NCBI GenBank assembly: GCA_903908785.1
Contig: CAIVTL010000420.1
Coordinates: forward strand, 1-7,038
Length of the DNA stretch: 7,038 bases
Source: Caldifarciminota bacterium
GTDB lineage: Bacteria; Hydrothermota; Tepidihabitantia; Tepidihabitantales; Tepidihabitantaceae
Reading direction: 5' to 3'
This document shows positions 1 to 5,201 of this stretch, in pieces. The position numbers were made by a program, and so were the translations under genes. The notes under the pieces were generated by a model. That model did no database searches. It worked only from the letters and a program-made list of their open reading frames with translations, and had not been told where the DNA came from. Positions within the stretch are counted from its first letter, which is position 1. The number at the start of each line of letters is the position of its first letter.

Positions 1-2824
1 GCACGTGCTCGCCGCGTTCCTGCCAACCATCTTGCACGACTCTCGCCAGTCGGCCGGTGGCGTCGTAAAGCACGAGGCGCACACGGCCCGGCGCGGGCAG
101 CGCATACCGGAACTGGGTCCGGCTCGCAAACGGGTTGGGCGAAACCATAAGGCTCAACCGGGTCGCCGGAATCGTGACGGCCTGGGGTCCGTCACCGTAC
201 CCACCGAAGCCCAGCGGGAAGTTGGCGTTGTAGCGCCAGAACTCAAACGTCTTGTTACCGCGCAGGGCGTAAATCTTGCCCGCGCCGTAGCAAATGTCGG
301 CACCGGCATACGGGGGCTTGGTTCCGGGCGGCGTCGGGAAGCTGTCCGCGCCCTGCTGGACCCAGGTGTCGCGCGCCACGTCGAAGAACCAGAACTCGCC
401 GGACTTTCCACCCTTAAGGGCGTAGAACCGGGTGAACTCCGTATCGAACGCCCCGGACGCGCCCTTCTTCATCTTTCGCCTCTTGGAGGACACGGCGTCG
501 CGTATGGGCTTCTTTGCGTACCACGAATCGCGCGCGATGGAGTAGCCGTAGAACTCGTACGTGCCGCCCTTGAGCAGGTATATCGTGCCCACGCCGTCGT
601 AGGCCATCGCGCTACCATCCTTGACCTTCTTCTTGCCGGTCAATCCCAGCGGAACCGGGCTCTTCGGCAGCCACGCGCCGGTGGCGATATCGTAGCAGTT
701 GAACTCATCGGTGCTGTTGCCTTTGCAGCCGTAGACCGCGTTCCGCAGCGTCACAAAGGCAAGGTTCGCGCCGGACTTCAGCTTTCTGCCACCGCCCGTC
801 GGGTAGTCCTGTTTCTGGGTCCAGGCTCGACCCGTGACCGAGTACTTCCAGAACTCAAGCGTGTTGTTGCCCTTGATGGCATAGACGTTGCCCGACGTGT
901 CACCTTCGAGCTGAGCGCCCGCCTTTACCTTCTTGCGGGCGGGGCCCGCGGGGATTGACTCGCGCTCCAGCCAGGAGTCGAGCCGGGTATTGTATTGGTA
1001 GAACTCGAACCGGTTGTTGCCCTTGAACGCGTAGACGTTCGAGTCCGCGGCAAACCCGAGCGCGCCGCCGTCCTTCACGCCCTTGCTCCCCGCGCCCTGG
1101 GGCACGTCCGGCATCCGCTCCCAGACCCGCACGCCGGTCACCTGGCTGTGCGTCGTGTCGTTCGAGAGTTGCTTGTCGCTCTCAAGCATAGTGTAACACG
1201 CGACCTCGTTGGTGCCCATCGCATCATCAGAAACCTGCCAGGGCGGGTCAAAGGTGACGAGGGCTGAATCGTGAGGCGCGATGGTGTCAGACATGGCGGA
1301 ACCCAGGTAGACGGAGCCGACCTCGAAGCGGACCGGGAACGCCTTGGAGGTGAGTGAACTGTGGTTCCGCACCCACGCCTTGGGGGTCACGGTCGCCCCG
1401 ATTCTGAAGCTGTCGTTCGGCAGCACTACCCGGAACGCGCTCACGTCCTCTTCGGTGTACTTCACTGTGAGGTACCTTTCGCTCGGGAAGTCATACGTGG
1501 TCCCGGTCAGGTACAGGTCGCCGCTCGCATCCCTCGCCATAGCGTTGGGGACGTCGTCCTCGCTCTCGGGATTGCGGTAGGTTGCGGTCCAGAGTTGCTG
1601 GCCCTGCGCATTGTACTTGAACGTCACGAGGTCGATGTCGAGTGCGTACACGTAGGACCCGCCGGTGACATAGACGTTGCCCTGGCCGTCAACTACCATC
1701 GCGGTCAGAGAATCCGAGTCCTCGACTCCGCCGTCGTACGTCCGAAACCATGGGTTGTGGGTCACGCCACCCTGCTGGTTGATGCGATAGACGAAGAAGT
1801 CCGGGTAGTCATTGGCGTCCAATGTCCAGCCGCCGCAGTAAACATTGAAGGACGCGTCAACGCCAATATGGGTTGCGCCGTCAGTTCCGCTATTGCCCGG
1901 GTCGAACCGGTTGACCCAGACGACTCCGCCGGCCGGCGTGTACTTCACTGTGGTCGCGTCGTACCAGGTCCCTTGCTCACCGGCCTGACCCGTAACGTAG
2001 ATGTACTGCGAGTCGTCCAGCGCTATCCCATACGCGCAGTCGGTCTTGGGTGCAAACGCAGTACCGTCGTACAGCCGCGTCCAGACCGTATCGCCATCCA
2101 GAGTATCGTACCTCACGGTCAGGTAGTCATACTGGGGCGTGGCGCCGGACCATGAATAGCCGGTCACGTACAGGCGACCCGAATCGTCCAGCGCCATCGC
2201 GGTCGGGACGTCGTTCCCGTTGCCCACGCCGTTCAGCCGTGCGGTCCAACGCACGTTGCCCGCAGCGTCGTAGTGCATCGTGAGGAAGTCCCGGTTTGAG
2301 TTGGTGGTATCGGTACAGCTCCAGCCGGTCACGAAGACCCCGCCGTGCCGGTCCGGAACCGCCGCTACCGCCGCATCGGCCCCGGGATGGACGTAGGTCG
2401 TACGAAAAACGGTGTCGTTGACCCGGGAAGACTTGATGACCATAAAATCGGTGTCAGGAGGCGTCTGGCAGTCGGTGCCCACCACGAACACGTTGCCCGA
2501 GTCATCGACCGCGACAGCCCGGCCTTCCTGGTCCGAATACCGGCCGCCCCACCAGCGGTAGTTCCACAGTGGCACACCGTTACGCTGGGAGTACTTCCAG
2601 GTAACTACGTCGCGACTCCCATCGTCACCCTTGCTGTAACCGGTGACAATGACCGCGCTATCCGGCGTGACGGCGACCGCCAGCGCCACGCATCCGTACA
2701 GCGGACCGAAACCTGCGTACTTTTGTGTCCAGACTGTGTCCTGCGCAACGGCCGCGCCGGCGACAAGCGCCAGCGCCAACCCGATCGTGGCGAATCCCCG
2801 CGATAACGTATATCTCGACCTCAT
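1..2824 (-). CDS. Secreted double beta-propeller protein (SBBP repeats + kelch-like repeats) with C-terminal sorting/FlgD-like domain; 3' end outside window
   Basis: The minus strand reads as 941 consecutive sense codons from ATG 2824-2822 to the left edge, with no stop. The start is supported by AAAGGAGG six bases upstream and by a signal peptide: basic residues 2-9, hydrophobic core 10-26, probable cleavage after AVA at 27. Residues about 30-455 carry eight SBBP-like repeats, each with D-x-S-G-N-V-Y-V-T-G-type strands near 58, 111, 162, 217, 274, 327, 383 and 436. Residues about 457-575 look like an Ig/CARDB-type linker. Six kelch-like blades follow, with VYAxKGN strands starting at 597, 647, 697, 748, 800 and 851, each ending in an EFW/EFY-type strand and W. 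From about 890, an SPNPF motif followed by RYALPAPG and LYDATGRL resembles FlgD-like/type IX sorting domains; the last 30-40 residues probably lie outside. It is likely exported and surface-attached. Both propellers are non-enzymatic folds, so a binding or structural role is inferred; the ligand is unknown. Confidence 0.9.
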   Translation of the reverse strand, partial: MRSRYTLSRGFATIGLALALVAGAAVAQDTVWTQKYAGFGPLYGCVALAVAVTPDSAVIVTGYSKGDDGSRDVVTWKYSQRNGVPLWNYRWWGGRYSDQEGRAVAVDDSGNVFVVGTDCQTPPDTDFMVIKSSRVNDTVFRTTYVHPGADAAVAAVPDRHGGVFVTGWSCTDTTNSNRDFLTMHYDAAGNVRWTARLNGVGNGNDVPTAMALDDSGRLYVTGYSWSGATPQYDYLTVRYDTLDGDTVWTRLYDGTAFAPKTDCAYGIALDDSQYIYVTGQAGEQGTWYDATTVKYTPAGGVVWVNRFDPGNSGTDGATHIGVDASFNVYCGGWTLDANDYPDFFVYRINQQGGVTHNPWFRTYDGGVEDSDSLTAMVVDGQGNVYVTGGSYVYALDIDLVTFKYNAQGQQLWTATYRNPESEDDVPNAMARDASGDLYLTGTTYDFPSERYLTVKYTEEDVSAFRVVLPNDSFRIGATVTPKAWVRNHSSLTSKAFPVRFEVGSVYLGSAMSDTIAPHDSALVTFDPPWQVSDDAMGTNEVACYTMLESDKQLSNDTTHSQVTGVRVWERMPDVPQGAGSKGVKDGGALGFAADSNVYAFKGNNRFEFYQYNTRLDSWLERESIPAGPARKKVKAGAQLEGDTSGNVYAIKGNNTLEFWKYSVTGRAWTQKQDYPTGGGRKLKSGANLAFVTLRNAVYGCKGNSTDEFNCYDIATGAWLPKSPVPLGLTGKKKVKDGSAMAYDGVGTIYLLKGGTYEFYGYSIARDSWYAKKPIRDAVSSKRRKMKKGASGAFDTEFTRFYALKGGKSGEFWFFDVARDTWVQQGADSFPTPPGTKPPYAGADICYGAGKIYALRGNKTFEFWRYNANFPLGFGGYGDGPQAVTIPATRLSLMVSPNPFASRTQFRYALPAPGRVRLVLYDATGRLARVVQDGWQERGEHV

Positions 2825-2830
2825 GACGAA

Positions 2831-2838
2831 CCTCCTTT
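2831..2838 (-). promoter_or_regulatory. Shine-Dalgarno site of the beta-propeller gene
   Basis: On the minus strand this reads AAAGGAGG, six bases before the ATG at 2824-2822. It is a near-perfect anti-16S match at suitable spacing. It fixes the start of the secreted protein and shows that this genome uses canonical Shine-Dalgarno initiation for at least some genes. Confidence 0.88.
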
Positions 2839-2890
2839 AGGAAGTACAAGCCCAAAACGGACAATTCAGCGCCTCAGGTGGTAACCCGCG

Positions 2891-2906
2891 CACCCAGGCC
2901 TGGGTG
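2891..2906. promoter_or_regulatory. Perfect 16-bp palindrome, possible operator
   Basis: CACCCAGGCCTGGGTG equals its own reverse complement over all 16 bases. It lies 67 bases upstream of the propeller ATG, inside the divergent intergenic region, where a dimeric regulator could act on either gene. With no loop, it suits a dimeric-protein site better than an RNA hairpin. No regulator gene is in view, so the operator role is inferred from symmetry and position only. Confidence 0.35.
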
Positions 2907-2944
2907 TCGGTGACTGACGGAGCCGGCAGTTATCCTGACCGGCC

Positions 2945-2960
2945 GCTTAGCCCACTAAGC
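2945..2960. repeat. Small inverted repeat (6-bp stem, 4-base loop)
   Basis: GCTTAG and CTAAGC are exact reverse complements separated by CCCA. It is too short and has no T-run for an intrinsic terminator. It could be a regulator half-site pair or a 5' leader hairpin, but it may be chance. Confidence 0.3.
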
Positions 2961-2976
2961 ATACTCGGCCGCATGG

Positions 2977-3059
2977 TTGCGCCAGCGACCACAACTGATT
3001 ATAGAGTGCAAGCAGCCATAGTCAAGCCAACATACGTTAGACTCGTGATTTGGGATAAC
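2977..3059 (+). promoter_or_regulatory. Weak promoter candidates for the glycosyltransferase gene
   Basis: Two poor sigma-70-like candidates are visible. One is TTGCGC (2977-2982), 17 bases, then TATAGA (3000-3005): 3/6 and 4/6 matches. The other is an extended -10, TGG followed by GATAAC (3051-3059), with no acceptable -35. Either would give a leader of roughly 55-110 bases before ATG 3120. Both are near what chance would produce, so they are recorded only as the best available. Confidence 0.18.
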
Positions 3060-3119
3060 ACTGCGGGTCCAATTCTGCCCGGCTTTACAGACCGGCCGCG
3101 CGGGCATAAACTCCTGTCA

Positions 3120-5123
3120 ATGAAAGCGCGCCCTCGCACCGCCGGCCGCGTCCCGCACTGGCTCCTGTTCGGGCTGGTGCTGGCGCTGGCCCTTGGCCTG
3201 CGCGTGGCCAACCTCGCCGACATCTCGAACTCGCCCTTCTTCACCCGGCCGGTGATTGACGGCCAGGCCTACGACACCTGGGCTATGGCGATTGTGCAAG
3301 GCAAAGCCCCGGCAGCGCCGTTCTACCAGGACCCGCTTTATCCCTATTCCCTCGCTCTCATCTATTCCATCTTCGGCCACAGCTACTGGGCTGTCTACCT
3401 GTTCCAACTCGGGCTCGCGCTCGTGTTGCTGCTGCTGGTGTACGACACCGCCCGGCTCCTGTTCGACTGGCGGGCCGGAATCGCCGCCGCAGCCATGGCC
3501 GCATTGTACAGGCCTTTCATATTCTACGAGAGCCAGATTGAGAAAACTGCTCTCGCCGTCTTCCTCACCGCCCTCTTCCTATGGCTGCTGGTGCGCTCGC
3601 TTGTTCCCCGTTCTTCCCCGAACCCCGGCCCCCGACCCCTGACCCCTTTCCTGTGGCCTTTGGCCACGGGTCTCGCCCTGGGCCTCGCCGCGCTTACCCG
3701 CGCCAACACGCTCCTGTTCGCCCCGTTCCTGCCGCTCGTCCTTCTCCTCAATCGTCAATCGCCAATCGTCAATCGCCAATCGCGACTCGTCGCCGCCCTG
3801 TTTAGTGTCCTCGGTGTCTTGGTCGTTATCGCCCCGGTCTCTATCCGCAACTCGATTCTCGCCCGCGAGTTCACGCTCACGACCGCGCAGGCCGGTCAGA
3901 ACCTCTACATCGGCAACAGCCAGTACAACACTACCGGCCAGTACCAGGCACCGCCTTGGGTCAGACCTAACCCCGAGTTCGAACAACCCGACTTCGCCGA
4001 ATACGCGAGCAAGACCGCCGGCCGGACGCTCTCTCCCGCCGGAGTCTCCCGTTTCTACACGCGCGCCGCGCTGGGATGGGCGACGAACCACGCGCGCGAC
4101 TTCACGAAACTCCTCTGGCGCAAGACCGTGCTCTACTTCAACAACTTCGAGGTGCCGGATAACCAGGACATCTACTTCTTTGCCCGCTACTCGTGGGTCC
4201 TGCGGCTGCCCCTGCTCTCGTTCGGACTCGTGTTCGGTCTCGGCCTGGCCGCGATGGTCCTCCTGGCGCGGGGACTCGCCCGGCTGTCGATGACCGTCTT
4301 CTTCTTCGGGTATGCGGCTTCGGTCATCGTCTTCTTCGTCTTCTCGCGCTATCGCATCCCTGCCCTGCCCGCGCTGCTTCCCTTCGCCGGCGCAATGCTC
4401 CCGTGGCTTGCCGATTCCGTCCGCACCCGTCCCTCGCCCCGCGCCCCTCGTCCCGCCTTTCCCGCCCGGCTCGCCGGTGGCCTTGCGCTCATCCTTGCCG
4501 CCTTTGCCCTGACCCTGTACCCGGTCCACCACGGCTCGGGCAAAACCGAGGCCGCCCAATCCCTCACGAACCTCGCCGCCATGTACTACCACGAGGGCGA
4601 CACCGCAAAGGCCGTTGCGACCTACGAGGAAGCGCTTCGCACCCAACCCGGCCACGGCGAAACCTCAAGGAATCTCGGCATCATCATGCTCGGTCACGGC
4701 AGTGTCGACCGCGCCTTCGGTCTTCTCACCGATGCCGCCCGGGCCGACCCGTCCAACCCAACCACCCACGTCTACCTGGGAAGAATCTACCAGCGCCAGG
4801 GACGGCTCGAAGCTGCCTATACCGAGTTCCGCCAGGCGGTCGGGTTCGCGCCGGGCCGAGTCGAGTTTCGTTTCGAGCTGGCTACGGCCCTCCAGGAACT
4901 CGACAACTACTCGCAGGCCCTTGCCCAGTATGACACGATGATACAGCTTGCTCCGGACAACCCGGTAGTCAGGCACAACTTCGCAGTCTGCCTGTACAAC
5001 ATGGGCCGGATTGACGATGCCCGCGTTCAGCTCGAAGCCGCCCGGCGCCTCGGCGGACCGGTCAACCCGCGTTTCGACTCCCTGCTCAGAACGAACCTGC
5101 GTTCTCCGGCTCGCCGCTTTTAG
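3120..5123 (+). CDS. GT39/PMT-like (GT-C) membrane glycosyltransferase with five C-terminal TPRs
   Basis: 667 residues from ATG 3120; the basic MKARPRTAGR then a hydrophobic helix makes this a better start than in-frame GTG 2904 or ATG 2973, although no Shine-Dalgarno is evident. About twelve hydrophobic segments are visible (about 13-32, 73-87, 89-108, 118-133, 141-160, 178-194, 196-210, 223-243, 360-385, 389-408, 411-430, 451-468). GT-C hallmarks are a first loop with acidic DGQAYD (48-52), PFYQDPLYPY (67-75), a RANTLL motif (194-199) and a large hydrophilic loop (244-358). Five contiguous 34-residue TPRs fill 479-648. The family transfers sugar from polyprenyl-phosphate donors to protein or lipid acceptors at the membrane, and TPRs usually bind protein. 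Donor and acceptor are unknown. Three extramembrane loops (about 162-177, 211-222, 438-449) are encoded by period-7 DNA. The next gene begins after 78 bases and has its own promoter. Confidence 0.88.
   Translation: MKARPRTAGRVPHWLLFGLVLALALGLRVANLADISNSPFFTRPVIDGQAYDTWAMAIVQGKAPAAPFYQDPLYPYSLALIYSIFGHSYWAVYLFQLGLALVLLLLVYDTARLLFDWRAGIAAAAMAALYRPFIFYESQIEKTALAVFLTALFLWLLVRSLVPRSSPNPGPRPLTPFLWPLATGLALGLAALTRANTLLFAPFLPLVLLLNRQSPIVNRQSRLVAALFSVLGVLVVIAPVSIRNSILAREFTLTTAQAGQNLYIGNSQYNTTGQYQAPPWVRPNPEFEQPDFAEYASKTAGRTLSPAGVSRFYTRAALGWATNHARDFTKLLWRKTVLYFNNFEVPDNQDIYFFARYSWVLRLPLLSFGLVFGLGLAAMVLLARGLARLSMTVFFFGYAASVIVFFVFSRYRIPALPALLPFAGAMLPWLADSVRTRPSPRAPRPAFPARLAGGLALILAAFALTLYPVHHGSGKTEAAQSLTNLAAMYYHEGDTAKAVATYEEALRTQPGHGETSRNLGIIMLGHGSVDRAFGLLTDAARADPSNPTTHVYLGRIYQRQGRLEAAYTEFRQAVGFAPGRVEFRFELATALQELDNYSQALAQYDTMIQLAPDNPVVRHNFAVCLYNMGRIDDARVQLEAARRLGGPVNPRFDSLLRTNLRSPARRF
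3603..3651 (+). repeat. Degenerate period-7 tract (C-rich heptamers)
   Basis: The stretch divides into seven 7-base units: GTTCCCC, GTTCTTC, CCCGAAC, CCCGGCC, CCCGACC, CCTGACC, CCTTTCC. The central units differ by one or two bases. It encodes a proline-rich hydrophilic loop (residues about 162-177) between two predicted membrane helices of the glycosyltransferase. The divergence suggests an old heptamer expansion. Confidence 0.55.
3749..3783 (+). repeat. Tandem heptamer repeat, five units of CAATCGY
   Basis: Five head-to-tail 7-base units read CAATCGT, CAATCGC, CAATCGT, CAATCGC, CAATCGC, followed by a decayed sixth (GACTCGT, 3784-3790). Inside the glycosyltransferase they encode a hydrophilic loop with the repeated word NRQS (residues 211-214 and 218-221) between two hydrophobic segments. 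The unit is not a multiple of three, so any single-unit change shifts the frame. It resembles the short tandemly repeated heptamers described in filamentous cyanobacteria; whether it is dispersed in this genome cannot be seen here. Confidence 0.9.
4431..4465 (+). repeat. Degenerate period-7 tract (CCCTCGC-like heptamers)
   Basis: Units CCCTCGC, CCCGCGC, CCCTCGT, CCCGCCT and TTCCCGC keep a 7-base period. The unit CCCTCGY differs from the CAATCGY unit at 3749-3783 only by CC for AA. It encodes a proline- and arginine-rich loop (residues about 438-449) before the last membrane segment of the glycosyltransferase. Confidence 0.5.
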
Positions 5124-5166
5124 CCTGGACGAGGGGCAGCGCCATACACCGGACCGCGGTCGCGGT

Positions 5167-5195
5167 TTGACATGCCCGATGTGAATACTTACAAT
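5167..5195 (+). promoter_or_regulatory. Near-consensus sigma-70-type promoter of the oxidoreductase-SDR unit
   Basis: TTGACA (5167-5172, 6/6 consensus), exactly 17 bases, then TACAAT (5190-5195, 5/6). Transcription would begin about 5202, which coincides with an in-frame ATG. It lies in the gap after the glycosyltransferase stop and stands out as AT-richer than its surroundings. The 5-bp inverted repeat ACCGC/GCGGT (5153-5166) abuts the -35 and could be a regulatory site. If active, this promoter excludes ATG 5172, whose A is the last base of the -35, as the translation start. Confidence 0.7.
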
Positions 5196-5201
5196 TCCGC
5201 A

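Larger units (their letters stand above)
2825..3119. other. Divergent intergenic region
   Basis: These 295 bases separate the minus-strand propeller gene from the plus-strand glycosyltransferase, so they must carry both promoters. The glycosyltransferase frame stays open upstream to a GTG at 2904. However, the 72 residues it would add show no membrane or domain character, and the DNA there is visibly more AT-rich than the flanking genes, so it is treated as non-coding. Visible structure includes a 16-bp perfect palindrome (2891-2906), a 6-bp-stem hairpin (2945-2960) and two copies of GACCGGCCGC (2937-2946 and 3090-3099). No strong promoter is recognisable on either strand. Confidence 0.6.

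Noticed and set aside
5..2806. Several plus-strand open frames (for example 5-958, 995-1267, 1361-2155, 2345-2806)
   Set aside because: All lie antisense to the continuous 941-codon minus-strand gene, which has a Shine-Dalgarno, signal peptide and regular repeats. The plus-strand products show no domain and are expected in GC-rich DNA.
2904..3119. Upstream in-frame extension of the glycosyltransferase from GTG 2904 or ATG 2973
   Set aside because: The added residues have no membrane or signal character, the DNA is AT-richer, the GTG overlaps the 16-bp palindrome, and ATG 3120 gives a normal basic N-terminus before the first helix.
3749..3783. CRISPR-like array
   Set aside because: The units are seven bases with no spacers and lie within an intact coding frame.
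3579..4655. 358-codon minus-strand open frame opposite the glycosyltransferase
   Set aside because: The product is a Gly/Arg/Glu-rich shadow with no recognisable domain, while the plus strand encodes clear membrane helices and TPRs.
4193..4941. Plus-strand frames of 246 and 108 codons overlapping the TPR region
   Set aside because: They are out-of-frame Arg/Pro-rich shadows of the glycosyltransferase; the five exact 34-residue TPRs fix the correct frame.
5153..5166. Inverted repeat ACCGC/GCGGT as a terminator after the glycosyltransferase
   Set aside because: The stem is only five base pairs and is followed by just three T residues that form part of the -35 region; not convincing as an intrinsic terminator.
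5172..5201. ATG 5172 as start of the oxidoreductase
   Set aside because: Its A is the last base of a perfect TTGACA -35 element whose predicted transcription start is about 5202, so it would not be in the mRNA from that promoter. It also has no Shine-Dalgarno.
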